DNA of 64,000 nucleotides from Zoroaster sp. YZ-2022. Its lineage: Eukaryota; Echinodermata; Asteroidea; Forcipulatida; Zoroasteridae. Shown piece by piece: positions 45,396 to 59,083 of this stretch. The stretch spans positions 33,639,263 to 33,703,262 of the forward strand of contig CM055828.1 of NCBI GenBank assembly GCA_029582265.1. The letters are read 5' to 3'. The position numbers were made by a program, and so were the translations under genes. Each line of letters starts with the position of its first letter. Positions within the stretch are counted from its first letter, which is position 1. The notes below the pieces were generated by a model. The model worked only from the letters and a program-made list of their open reading frames with translations, did no database searches and was not told the origin of the DNA.

Positions 45396-45800
45396 TAAGG
45401 CTTTGCTTTGTGGAGTATTGTTACTGATTCGGTTACATCTCAACTATCGCTAAGTGAGATTGTGGTTCTGATAAGAACCATATAGATCCTTTCTAGTTGG
45501 TAAGCAGTTTTCCGGTTGGGAAGCAGTTTGCAACAGGTAATTCTTCATTAACCCTAACTGGTTTGATATCGTTTCATTTTGCGGTAACACCATGTGTTTA
45601 TCTCAACTATCGTGAAGCTGAGGTACAGGTTCTGAAAAGAACCTTATCGCACAACTCGTATCTCAACTGTCGGGCAACTCGTTTTTCTCTCCTGTCCCTA
45701 TGTCCTTAAGTGAGAAATATGGTTCAGGGTGAACCATGGGGACTTCACGGGTTATATTCTCTATGTTTCGATTAGCCTGCTCTAATCTTCGTCAGGAGAA
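45396..45800. repeat. FB1-related hairpin remnants
   Basis: Contains GGTTCTGATAAGAACC, GCGGTAACACCATGTG and GGTTCTGAAAAGAACC, diverged relatives of the FB1 arms, with ATCTCAACTATCG repeated. Boundaries are not clear. A similar block is at 51955-52265. Confidence 0.55.
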
Positions 45801-45875
45801 TGACTGGTTTGGCTAAGAACCTTCCTGAATCCACCAAATTCCAACACCATGCAGTAACACTACCACCCTACTGTT

Positions 45876-46298
45876 GGCATTCGATTGAAAGCTCTACATG
45901 GCAACTCACCTTCATATATTCAAGATCTTCTTACCATTCACAACTTTAATCGCAGTGGACTACGCTCAGCAAACCAAAACTTCCTTACTGTATCACATGG
46001 AACTTGTAAAACTTTTGGGGATAGGGCTTTTTCTGTTGCAGCCCCTTCCCTTTGGAATACGCTTCCACAAAGTTTAAGACTGTGTGACAATTTTAATTCT
46101 TTCAAAAAACTTTTGAAAACTCACCTTTTTGTACAAGCTTATAATGAATGTTAATTTTGTGCATTTTGTTTCATGTATTTATCTTTGTTTATCTAATGTT
46201 CCATATCTTTGTGTCTTTTTCATTATCACCAGCGCCTCGGATTAGGTTTCTAGATAGATGGCGCTTTATAAGTTTCATTATTATTATTATTATTATTA
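45876..46298 (+). mobile_element. LINE 3' fragment (CR1/L2-like)
   Basis: LKALHGNSPSYIQDLLTIHN, NRSGLRSANQNFLTV, FGDRAFSVAAPSLWNTLPQS, FKKLLKTHLF, intact over about 90 residues, then GGCGCTTTATAAG and an ATT tail. 5'-truncated. Confidence 0.88.
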
Positions 46299-46395
46299 AT
46301 TGCCACGGGACACCAAAATGCAACACAACCAGCCGCTGGAGTTTGATGGGTTGCATTAGGGTTCATCTTCTAAAACAGGGATTTCAAATACACAC

Positions 46396-46515
46396 CTAAG
46401 CACAGTTTAGTGTCATTCAGCTGGTACCCAATGGGGCATTCACATGCTACCCCAAAGGGTGTGTCCAAACAGTCATGGCTGCATCCTCCATTACCAACTG
46501 AACACAAATCCAGAT
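46396..46515 (-). CDS. LRP1: LRP1-like exon 6: EGF module
   Basis: A 120-base phase 1-1 exon for one EGF-like module with six cysteines: [18 protein letters not shown], then [18 protein letters not shown] is the usual opening of the first EGF that follows an LDLa cluster. Acceptor ACTTTTCAG, donor GTGTGTAT, a weaker donor than its neighbours. Confidence 0.94.
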
Positions 46516-46583
46516 CTGAAAAGTAAAACAACATAAAAAAAAAGGTCAGGACTAAGGTCATGTCAGGGTTAAAGGTCATCATG

Positions 46584-46760
46584 CAGCGGCGTAGCCAGGA
46601 CTTTTTCAGTGGGGGAGGGGGGGGGCACAGGGGGCATTGCTTTTCAGTGGGGGGGGGGGCCCAGGGGTGTTTTTTTCCCTTTTCTTTTTCTTTTCTGTTT
46701 TTTGGGGCACTGTGAGGATTTTTCGTGGGGGGGGCACCTGGGGGGGGCACTGGAAATTTG
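46584..46760. mobile_element. hAT-type MITE copy, one end lost
   Basis: Begins CAGCGGCGTAGCCAGGAC and ends at GGCACTGGAAATTTG, matching the 2188 family in reverse sense, with no second TIR. About 70 bases upstream of exon 6. Confidence 0.8.
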
Positions 46761-46995
46761 TCATCAAGCTTTCCTACTTAATGAGGAATATACATATGAA
46801 GAGAAACCAGACCTGTGTTTGTTTATATATTTGTACAGCTGCAATTCTGTCTTTTTCCCATCATATATGGGTAACTATTAGTTATATTATAAATTACTAC
46901 AATATTTTATGATTTGAATTGAATATTACACGATATTCTCAATTGAATTTATTTATTATTATTTTTTTTTTGCAATAGCATATTTTCAGAGTCAC

Positions 46996-49900
46996 TCCCT
47001 TACCAAAATGACCAATTCATTCCAATTCATTCCAATTGGAAAATTTAATTGGATCCAATTTGTTTTAATTGGAATGAATAGGTTTGAATTGGACTTCATC
47101 ATCACTGACTTGTGTCTTTACGTTTCCAATTGGAGAAGTTTTGTTGTCCAATTGGAGTTTCAGTTGGAAACCAGTTGGGTTGAATTGGAATCTATGGGTA
47201 ATGCAGTAAAAATATTTTCCAATTGGAGGTGGTTGGAATTACACAACTGAAGATTATTGGAACCAATTGGTTTAAATGTACAAATCTTTTTCCAATTGGA
47301 GAAGTTTTGTTCCAATTGGAGTTTCAGTTGGAAACCAGTTGGGTTGAATTGGAATCTATGGGTAATGCAGTAAAAATATTTTCCAATTGGAGGTGGTTGG
47401 AATTACACAACTGAAGATTATTGGAACTAATTGGCATTTTGCAGTCTCATTGAATTGTTGTTGAAAACCAATTGAGTTTTTAAAGAATCAATTGGTTTAA
47501 ATATCCTATGGACCACCGACTCCCCGGGCCAAAAAGTGTGGGTACATACATCAACCCACCCCTACCCCCATCCCCCACCCTATCCATCACCCTATCCCCA
47601 TCCCCCACCCCTATCCCCCTCCCCTATCCCCCTCCCTTCCCCGGATTTATGCCTGTGCTTTGTACAAATGTTACATAGGCCTATACGTGTACATAGTAAA
47701 AGTGGCATCCTGTTTAGAATTTTGTATATTAACCACCCCTTATAATTTTTGTTTAGACCCATTCCCTTATAATTGCACTGACCTCTCCTGACAATGGAAT
47801 ATCCCAAAGACCAAATAAACACCTTGTGCAGGATCTTTGTGCATGTGAAGGTCATTATATTCCATGTGATGATCAGTTACCACCAGCATGGATGGATTTA
47901 TGCCACAAGTAAGAATAAAGCTTGGAGAAGTTCTCTTTTTCATCTCCTGATTGTTCATCTTTTATTCTTTCAGGTATGTTACTTTCATTATCATAACTTT
48001 GATAGTTTATACCACTAAATTGATATGGAATAATTTAGTTGTTATTGCTTTGAATTGCTTTATAGAATGTATATGGGAGATGTGAAGAAAAGGAAGTTTC
48101 AATTCCTTAGTTTCTTTATACAGTATATACTTATTGTTATGAAGATCTAGGATCATTGATGTATAGTGCTTTTATATCTAGTCAAAATAAGTTTTGTTGT
48201 TACCTACATCATGCTTACATGATATAGGCTTATTAGTATTATTCAGTTTCCAAGCTCTACAGCTGGAGTATCAGGCATGAAACAATAAGCCATTCATTCA
48301 GTATATGTGGTCAGTGTGGCTCATTAGTATTCATGGTGTGTGCATGTGTTGGCTATGGCTGTACAGCTTAATACTGGGAACATGCATGACCCCATGCTGA
48401 ACAAAGAGCCTTGATTCTGATACCCTAGTATGTTTATGGTCCAGTAGTTTTGCAATGCACTAAAGTACAAAGTACATTGAGTGGAAGTAAACATTAGAGT
48501 TATGAGTTTGCATTATTTTATGAGAACAAGAACTTCAATGACAAAAGTATGTTAATCATGCATCTGTGATTGAAAGGAATGAAACGTAGTAGAGTTAGCA
48601 TTTACCTTTAAATGGTTTTTAATTTACAGTTTAGGTTTCCTAGAATGTCATTTCAATTGTTTTTTATCAAGATTGATTGTATATTCCATGTGATGTTCCG
48701 TCACCACCATTAAGAATAAAGATCTGAGAAGTTATCTTATTCAACTCCTGACTGTTCATCTTTTATTCTTTCAGGGTCATCAGCCATTGAATCATTAATG
48801 TACCCCATGTAACTGCAGTTATTTGGCAGTCAGACTGAGTGTTCCTGTCCAACCAGATGACATACAATTACGCCCCTACACTGTGATGAGTACCCTCAGC
48901 CCACCAGAGTACAATGGAAGTGGAACCATGCAGAAGATGAGCCAGTATTACCGACATCAGCTGAGGGGATAAGAAGGCAGGACATGTAGCCAGAGGGTGA
49001 ACCATCAGTGAGCACGCAGGATACAGTTGAAGACATTAATAGTATCATCCAGCTATATCTACCAGACGACATGAGAGACTTGAATATGGTCTTTGAGCAC
49101 GACATAATGGTCTCACCATGTATCCATCACATAGGAGTGGGGACAGGAGAGACAGCAGAGAAAACAAATGGTCGCAACTGACTTGCAGAAGGTACTGAAC
49201 CATGTGAACAGTGACGAGGTGTAGGACAATTGAAGAATATAGGGCTGGATATGTAACTAACAGACACCTTGGACCTTCCTCGAAGGAGTGTCCCAGACGT
49301 AGAACCAGCAGAAATGACAATGATCAACCCCCGCCCCTGAGTCTCTGTCACATTATTTCTGTGCAGTAAAGGGCAGTTTGCTTACTTACCTTCATCATGA
49401 AAACTTTCCCAGAAATTAACATTATTGATCAGCAGATCGAAAACAATTAAAGATAAAAATGGAGTCATTGTGCTTTTCCGTGTAATACCATGTAAGGGTT
49501 GTATTCAATTTGCTTCTACAATATTTATGCACTTGTTGTGTTGTCACTTGTTGTGTTGTCATTTATAAAAATGCCTTGAAGTTCAATTAATGACTTCTTT
49601 ATGACTTCTTGTTCTGTGTTTGTAAATTTGTGAATGCCATCGACCCCCATCTTTTTTAACCCAAATAAAGAAATTAATGTAGTTAAGTAGAAACATCCGT
49701 CCTGTTGCAGAAAAGGGAAAAAAGTCCTGGAAATGGGACTATAGAAAGAATCTAATTGGGAAATATATTGTCCAACTCGTTCGCATCAGGAAAAAATTGC
49801 AATTGGGAATATAGGACTGTCAAAAAGCAAGTAGTCAAATTGGGGAAAAATCCAATTGGAAAATGGAGGCAAATGTCCAATTGGTTCCTATTGGAAAATA

Positions 49901-50067
49901 TTTCAATTGGGATTTGAGTCAAAAAGTCCAATGGGTAAATATCCAATTGGGAAATTTAATTTCCTATTGGTTCCAATTGGTTTGTGCCAATTGCCAATGG
50001 GAAAATATCCAATTGGTTCCAATTTAAAAATTCAATTGGAAATGAATTGGAAATTTTGGTAAGGGCT
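46996..50067. mobile_element. Large (about 3.1 kb) element with CCAATTGG-rich ends
   Basis: Outer inverted repeats CCCTTACCAAAAT and ATTTTGGTAAGGG, followed inward on both sides by dense CCAATTGG motifs (46996-47490 and 49750-50067). A 137-base segment is duplicated in tandem at the left. The interior (47500-49740) has a C-rich run (47540-47640), a duplicated segment around 47840-47990 and 48660-48780 (both ending TTTATTCTTTCAGG), and a stretch 48880-49180 open for long spans except one TAG; I do not recognise it. No known transposase seen. Confidence 0.6.
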
Positions 50068-50091
50068 CCTTGTAATGTTAAAAAGACTTAC

Positions 50092-50220
50092 TGCATAGGC
50101 TGCCTTCATCTTCTCCATTTGGACAATCGTCTGCCTGATCACAAACAGATGAAAACGGCACACACTGCGCTGTATCAGGACATTGCCAGTGCTCATCCGG
50201 GCAAGCAAACACCGGAGTGG
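50092..50220 (-). CDS. LRP1: LRP1-like exon 5: LDLa module, last of the cluster
   Basis: A 129-base phase 1-1 exon. Six cysteines are present, but the acidic box is atypical: [17 protein letters not shown] instead of a DG-SDE form. The EDEG-LC ending resembles the last LDLa before the EGF pair in LRP1 (known from memory of the family). The end of a 3-kb CCAATTGG-rich element is about 25 bases from the donor. Confidence 0.92.
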
Positions 50221-50288
50221 CTGAAATAATCAAACACATAATGTTCTCATCTGTTTTCTAGCAAGAGGCCCATTTACTGTGATCTTTA

Positions 50289-50658
50289 GGGAGGAGGGCC
50301 AAAGTTGTGGTACAGCCAATCCTTTGAGAAGCCTGGCCAGGCCCAGGCTTTGCCCAGGCCTAGGCAATCCCCTAGCTGAGCACAAAAGGCCCTTTACTAA
50401 TGAATAGATCTCAAATAGCTCTTATTGTTAACACAGACTTGACTGACACCTCAGCTGTCTTTTGTTCACAACTGCAGCCATTATAATAAGCTCTACTTGC
50501 CTGGGCCAGGCCCTCCAGAAGCCCAGGTTATGTTGATTGGCAGATACTGTATTGTTACAGGATTAGGACTCACAAAAGACAGATTAGGAGGCCAGATAGC
50601 CCAGGCCTGGCCGGGCTTCTCAAAGGCTTGGCTGTACCATGACTTTGTCCCTCCTCCC
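50289..50658. mobile_element. MITE, GGGCCAAAGTC family
   Basis: Ends GGGAGGAGGGCCAAAGTTG and GACTTTGTCCCTCCTCCC with the same GGTACAGCCAA and GCCTTTGAGAAGCC arms as 4825-5077. An extra AT-rich piece is in the centre. About 70 bases from exon 5. Confidence 0.8.
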
Positions 50659-51222
50659 TTGCCATTCTTGGCAAACTTAACTTGAGAGCATCAAGCAGTT
50701 GTTACAATGCAGATTCCTCTGTAGATATTGTTCACTGCCAAAAAAGCACAAGCACTGAGAAAAATGTGAAAAATCTGCAAGGAAAACGGGGAGGGGAAGG
50801 GGAATGTGACCTTTCACTCCAAAGCTAAACCTCCAGTTTCTCCTCACAGTGTTGAAATAATAATAATAAAAGTAACAGTTTTCTAATAGTGATGGTAACC
50901 ATGTCACCTGATGATTTCGATGGACCATTCATTTGCTACCAGAGACACCGTGGTAAACTCCTGCTCTTGCCCGATCATTATGGGTTCTTTTACAGCTCAG
51001 CACGTTGTGTTGTAAATAAAAAAACAATATATATGCAATGCATACAGAAATTTCAATGGGCAAACCCAATCTTCGTATTCACTATAATGCAAGCACAATT
51101 CGTCACCACAATTCAGATGTGCATATTAACTGGGGAATAACATTTGTAGTATCTTAACAATGATAGCACCTCAGACAGTGCACAACTATTGGGTGCAATT
51201 ATTTCGGCCAATGGGAGCATTT

Positions 51223-51450
51223 GTGACCAAAACCTGAAACTTCTGGGCATTTACCATAATGCGTAACAGCCATGAAAAGGTAAAAAAATTACCCCAGGGA
51301 CCAGTTTGAGTTAGAGCCTTTTCTCTAGATTTTGATGGAAAAAGAAAAATCCTCAAACGTTGTTGGGAACATTGTTAATTTTCACAATAAATTTGGGAGG
51401 TCACTCAGAAAAGTTGAGTCCAAGTTTAGGGTTTTGCCAGAGCCAGTCAC
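51223..51450. mobile_element. GTGAC-end MITE with ATTT duplication
   Basis: Ends GTGACCAAAACCTGAAAC (left, diverged) and TTGCCAGAGCCAGTCAC, duplication ATTT (51219-51222, 51451-51454). Unexpanded GGGACCAGTTTGAG present once. Confidence 0.85.
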
Positions 51451-51759
51451 ATTTATGAGGTGAACTGTTCCATTTTCACTTGGCTTCGCAGTCCACATGG
51501 TACATTTCCACTGTTCCATTTTCAGTCCAGATGTTACCGAGAACCAAATGAGGCCATGGTCTCCCCTCCACAAAAACTTTTCCCAAAGCCGCCCCCTCCA
51601 ATATCACACCTTCGATATAACACCACCCCCCCTCTTCTGCTCCTCCCAAGTCTGCCCTTTTCAGCATCTCTCCCAAGAAACTTTTATTCTAGATCTGCCC
51701 TTTCAGTTATTACACTGCCTTTAAATATTGATATGGGAGGCAAATGTTTGGAAACTTAC

Positions 51760-51870
51760 GGCAATCTGTCTCATCACTGTTGTCCTCACAGTCATTATAC
51801 CCGTCACAGATCCAGTCTTGCAGTATACACCTATTGACATCACATGGATGACCGTGGCATGTCACTTCCT
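51760..51870 (-). CDS. LRP1: LRP1-like exon 4: LDLa module
   Basis: A 111-base phase 1-1 exon, the shortest LDLa of the five: [20 protein letters not shown], then a [11 protein letters not shown] calcium box. Loop one is short (four residues between the first two cysteines). Acceptor TTCTGAAG, donor GTAAGTTT. Confidence 0.93.
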
Positions 51871-51954
51871 CTTCAGAACAAAATGAAAAATCTTGGACTC
51901 ATTACCCGAAAAGGGGCTCAAATGATTTAAATGGAAGGTACAACATTGGTTAGA

Positions 51955-52265
51955 TTTGAGGCTTTGCATGGTGGAGTCTCGATATCGTTTAGGTTTGCGG
52001 TAACACCATCTGCTGACAATGATTACAGCGCATACTAATCAAAATGTAGAGAAGACCCCGACAAGACCCCATGGTTCTCCCTGAACCACACCCTCACTTT
52101 GCGATAGTTACAAAACGAGTTGCCCAATATTGGTTCTCCCTGAACCATATTCTCACTTAGCGACATCTGAGACATGAGTTGCCCAAAAAAGGTTCTTTTC
52201 AGAACCCTGTACCTCACTAATAGCGATACATGTAGATGAGATAAACACGTGGTGTTACCACAGAC
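51955..52265. repeat. FB1-related hairpin relative
   Basis: GCTTTGCATGGTGGAGTC, TTTGCGGTAACACCATC, then GGTTCTTTTCAGAACCC and GTGGTGTTACCACAGACC, i.e. inverted ends GGTAACACCA / TGGTGTTACC like FB1 but longer and diverged. Confidence 0.6.
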
Positions 52266-52274
52266 CAAAACATT

Positions 52275-52615
52275 GGTTAGTTTGGAAAAACTGCTTCTAT
52301 GAGTATGCTTACTCTCTTTGAATCAAGATATACATTGAAGGGAAGGTGCAACATTGGTAATGTTGGCCAAACTGCTTCTATGAGTATGCTTACTCTCTTT
52401 GAATCAAGATATACATTGAAGGGAAGGTACAACATTGGTAATGTTGGCCAAACTGCTTCTATGAGTATGCTTACTCTCTTTGAATCGAGATATACATTGA
52501 AGGGAAGGTACAACATTGGTAATGTTGGCCAAACTGCTTCTATGAGTATGCTTACTCTCTTTGAATCGAGATATACATTGAAGGGAAGGTACAACATTGG
52601 TAATGTTGACAAAAC
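52275..52615. repeat. 81-bp minisatellite, about 4 copies
   Basis: Core TCTATGAGTATGCTTACTC and AAGGGAAGGTACAACATTGG. Near-perfect copies with a period divisible by three, so open on both strands. Confidence 0.95.
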
Positions 52616-53024
52616 TGATTCTTTCCGGTTTTGGGCGTGGTCACAGGCAATAAGGACCAAGCCAAAGGCAAGGTTTATCGCCTGTGACCATGCACAAAAC
52701 CAGTTGTTAACCTACAGTAAAGGATCAAACTGTTATTCCCATTCATAAATGCCCGTATCGATTTCATTTTTAAAATGTAAAAAATGTGAACACTTCCAAA
52801 GTACACGACTCAGGTGTGTGATGCCAATCTTCGTCAATCTGACTGGTTGAAATCCGCATCGCACATCGCACAAAACAGCCAGTGAACAGCTGGCACATAC
52901 GCGGCGTTCTGATTTTGATAAGCCGTCTTTCTTTACCGTCCGTTAATACACCCCCACGTGATTACGTTTTGTCCAATCAGATTGTCTAAACTGTCTTGGG
53001 CATTTATGAATGAATCAACAATAC

Positions 53025-53150
53025 CTTCTCCTGAAGACGATCAGAGCATACTGGTCGAAACGTCGAGTTATAAACACCCAGTTCTTTTCAAAACTATTTA
53101 CTACTCAAAAGAGATTTTCTTCTTGGTATCACTGCAAACAGTCTTTACTT
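53025..53150. mobile_element. FB1 hairpin, single diverged arm
   Basis: CTCCTGAAGACGATCAGAGC, GGTCGAAACGTCGAGTT, AGTTCTTTTCAAAACTA, ending AGTCTTTACTTA: one right arm of FB1 without its partner. Confidence 0.7.
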
Positions 53151-53293
53151 AATAATACATTCTTTTTGAACTGACTGAAAGAATTATATAATTTATGTAT
53201 TTTCACCTGTACTTGATAGAGATAAGATTTTTTAAAACTATTTTCCAACAATATTAATTTTAAGACATTACAAAAAGTGAAGCTTGCCTTTAA

Positions 53294-53549
53294 CCAGTTC
53301 GCGTTGGGAATAAAAAAGTTTTTCTGAACCCCCGTGGCGGGTTTATTTTTACCGCACAAACACGAACAATGGTGCTCACCAGAGCGTGACCGGGGAGACC
53401 GCGTCTTCCACCGTATGCTTATGGCTCGTTGCCACGTCGACCGGGAATCTATACAAAATTCCCGAGAATCCTGTGGCGTGTTTAGACGCTCTCCGATCCG
53501 CTGTCCCCAAAAAAATGTGTGTGTATACACGGCCTCCGACGCGAACTGG
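53294..53549. mobile_element. TTAA-flanked MITE, CCAGTTCGCG family
   Basis: A 256-base element, TTAA at 53290-53293 and 53550-53553, ends CCAGTTCGCGTTGGG and CCTCCGACGCGAACTGG. Confidence 0.85.
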
Positions 53550-53908
53550 TTAAACAAACAAAAAATAATCAATTTGGCAGGTGTTTAGAAGTAATGTGGC
53601 TTTAGAACATAAGTTCAGATTATCAGATTATAAATTTGATGTCAACCAAAGCAAACTATCATCTCAATCATTCGACCATTGAATCCTCTTTCAATAAGTT
53701 AACAATTGCTCAATGGGCCCTCTATAAGGACCGGACATCTTTAACAGATTCATTTTATGATATAAACGAGAGGGTTAAAATGAAAATTTATTTCCAAATA
53801 CCAATGCTGAACCTTTAAATATCATATTGGAGAATTTATAAGGAATCCACCATGCGTAATTGGGGTTGTCAAGGGAAGGGTGGGGGGAGGTGGTGAGGGG
53901 AGTCTTAC

Positions 53909-54031
53909 CACATGTGTCTGGTTCGTCAGATCCATCCTCACAGTCAATCATGCCATCACATTCCCAATGTTTAGGGATACAGTTACCAGAAGACGTACAC
54001 ATGAAATAATATTCTGAACATGACCTAGTAG
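53909..54031 (-). CDS. LRP1: LRP1-like exon 3: LDLa module
   Basis: A 123-base phase 1-1 exon with a textbook LDLa module: CSEYYFMC, then [20 protein letters not shown]. It has the Trp and acidic residues that coordinate calcium. Acceptor TTCCTTCAG, donor GTAAGACT. The 408-bp TAA tract starts only 35 bases upstream of this exon (in gene orientation). Confidence 0.95.
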
Positions 54032-54064
54032 CTGAAGGAATGAGTCAACACAAACACATTATTT

Positions 54065-56881
<2,817 letters not shown>

Positions 56882-57130
56882 GAAATAATAATAATAATAA
56901 TGAAGATTTATAAAGCGCACAAATCCATCCAAAAGTGCTCATGGCACTGATACATAAGAAGAACAAGATAACTTAAATACAAAAATACAAGGATACAACA
57001 GAAAAAACAGAATAACAACATTATATAAATGCTTCATTAAAAAGATGAGTTTTAGGTTTTTCTTAAATTGGCTAAGAGAAGCCAATGATTTGACATATGA
57101 TGGCAACTGATTCCAAAATGGTAAAGATAT
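56882..57130 (-). mobile_element. LINE 3' end (CR1/L2-like) whose tail hosts the R4/Dong copy
   Basis: Minus strand reads AACTCATC-type coding remains (ACTCATCTTTTTAATGAAGC), then GCGCTTTATAAATCTTCATT and ATT units. The long TAA tract at 54067 is probably the expanded tail of this same element, now separated by the R4/Dong-like insertion. Confidence 0.6.
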
Positions 57131-57169
57131 GACTCATATCCAATGTAAGATATGCACTAGCCTGTTCGC

Positions 57170-57415
57170 AAGTGTGATGATCCAGAGATCATCAGAAGCC
57201 CATTGGAAATGCATTGACCTTTTTTCTTTATGGATTCACCAAGAAATAAAAATGCTTGGGACTTGTATTTAACATATGTATTGTAAAGACTCAAAATTTC
57301 AAAGTCTGCCTCAAGAATCACTTTTGAATGTTAAAATCAAGGAATTTAGTTTCAATTACACACAACAGTATGTCAGCTTTAGAACCTGAAGTAGCAAAAA
57401 CAATATGCTTACTCC
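57170..57415. repeat. Dispersed repeat shared with 13600-13850
   Basis: Same order of GATCATCAGAAGCCCATTGG, TTGTAAAGACTCAAAA and AGAATCACTTTTGAATG as the copy at 13600. Class unknown. Confidence 0.6.
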
Positions 57416-58018
57416 CACTTACGGACAGAAGAGATAGTTACTGATAGTCGCAATCTTTATGGGCAACTTAGCCTTGACCAAGGCACATCGGAAAGGTTTG
57501 GTCACATAATTTGGATTTAGCTTTCAGCTGTGTTGAGCATTCTAATTTTTCTACGCAGGCAAGTGCTTCACCGACCGGTGATGCATTTGAATTTGCATAA
57601 CACAAAGGTATGCATAATAAATAAAGGAATAATTAAATAAATAAACCAAACAGATGACTTTGGACGTGATCACTTCAAACTGATTAAATATGAAGTAGCC
57701 TTTACAAAAATTCACATACGGAATGACAAAGGGTCGTTTTCAACCCTCTGACCACCTCAACCCCCGGAAATGATAATATGGGTTACTTACAATCCAAACA
57801 GGTTTAACGCCCGTCCAAAGTTGTCAACATTGTCAAGGCAGTACAGAAAGTACAAGACCCCTCCTCCAAAGTAGGACTTATCAACATTTTATTTTACGAC
57901 TCAATTGATATTTCCCGAAACACTTCTAAAGTCGTACGTGGCCATCGACCCCCCCCCCCCTCCCCCAGGTAGTACGCTTTGTACAACAGTGAAAATGTTC
58001 ACAATTTTGAACAGCCCC
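57416..58018. other. Intronic sequence, nothing recognised
   Basis: Contains a C run (57951-57965) and a stretch near 57790-57900 with a strong donor-like site on the minus strand but no LRP-type module; no repeat defined. Confidence 0.5.
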
Positions 58019-58022
58019 TTAA

Positions 58023-58252
58023 CCCTAACCATCCCACATCCTGCAAAATCCTCCAAGGGGCACTTTTTGGAGAATAATTCAGCACTGTTGGAAACTGGTA
58101 CTTTCACCTCTTCAAATGGGACAAAATTACCACCTGGCAAGAAGTACAGGCCATAAGTGCTGAATATGAAGTGCATTTTGAAGATAAGGGCATGTTTCCA
58201 AAAGTGCACTGATGGATTTTGGAGGATTCAGGAAGGTTCCTAGCGGTTAGGG
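58023..58252. mobile_element. TTAA-flanked MITE, CCCTAACC family, intact copy
   Basis: A 230-base element in inverse sense to 4247, TTAA at 58019-58022 and 58253-58256, ends CCCTAACCATCCC and CTAGCGGTTAGGG. One copy of the segment expanded at 15834. About 95 bases downstream of exon 2. Confidence 0.88.
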
Positions 58253-58349
58253 TTAATATAACTTTGAAGCAGGCATAGCAAGAACTGCATTTGAGTACAA
58301 ATCCCGGGGGAAAATATCGTCATGGCGAGATGTTGCTCGTTATACTTAC

Positions 58350-58469
58350 GACAGTCTTCTTCGTCTGATCCATCTTCACAGTCTGTTTGGCCATCACAGT
58401 GGTAACTGTAATAGATGCACTGAAGGCCAGTTGCACAGGTCCACATCCAAGAAGAGCAGTTCACGTATG
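58350..58469 (-). CDS. LRP1: LRP1-like exon 2: LDLa module
   Basis: A 120-base phase 1-1 exon with six cysteines and the canonical calcium box [17 protein letters not shown]. The N-terminal half ([14 protein letters not shown]) is unusual in having two Trp around the second cysteine. Acceptor is ATAACACAG, donor GTAAGTAT. A MITE begins about 10 bases upstream of the acceptor, so its end supplies the pyrimidine tract. Confidence 0.93.
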
Positions 58470-58478
58470 CTGTGTTAT

Positions 58479-58670
58479 AAAGGGACATGTTAAAGGGCAT
58501 GGAATCAGTGTCCTAGTTTGAGAACACAGTGACTGAAAATTACTGGCTCATTTATGCAGTAGCAACGGTTGTATGACCTTATCATGTGGGGTATTATTTT
58601 CAGTCACTGAGTTAATCTAAAACTAGCACTCCCGATTCCATGCCCTGTTGATCGTGACGATAGTGTCCCT
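58479..58670. mobile_element. TTAA MITE, AAGGGNCAATATC family, at exon 2 acceptor
   Basis: Starts about 10 bases from exon 2 with a duplicated end (AAAGGGACATG, TTAAAGGGCATGGAATC) and closes GTGACGATAGTGTCCC with TTAA 58671-58674. The terminus CATGTCCCTTTATAACACAG (minus strand) forms the 3' splice region. Confidence 0.8.
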
Positions 58671-59083
58671 TTAACGGGAGAAAAGAAGTGGCAATCGAAA
58701 CAGAAATGCCGAGGGAGGACTAGCAAGACTTGGTATTTGGGTGCTGGAGTGTAAGTGTTTCTGAATTACGGTGGTCCACTGATGAATAATTCTGGGTGGG
58801 TGTATTTGGTAATGTGCATTTCTATGTAAATGTGAATTACCAAATACTTCTGTCACACCCCCCAAAAATGTTCAACTTTTGGTTGTGACTTGTACAACTC
58901 TAATTCCCACACATGTAAGCAACCTTTTAGGACCAAGGGTTTTATTACCATGGACCCAGGCTATAGTCTCCTCTCTGTCTGACCATAGAGCTAGCTCTAT
59001 GGTCTGACTTGGTTTGGGTGATTTATGATGCAAGAAGGAGGAATTTGGCCATGTGGTGTTCTAGTGGGCGATTTGGGCCATTG

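Noticed and set aside
48880..49190. Candidate captured gene exon in the 3.1-kb element
   Set aside because: Open for a long span except one TAG, but with no recognised motif; kept only as a remark in the element entry.
52277..52748. 27-residue repeat peptide on both strands
   Set aside because: 81-bp minisatellite.
57782..57900. Possible exon on the minus strand with a strong GTAAGTAA donor
   Set aside because: The frame (YFGGGVLYFLYC and so on) has no LDLa or EGF cysteine pattern, and the reading frame meets TAA in the donor; adjacent LDLa exons join without it.
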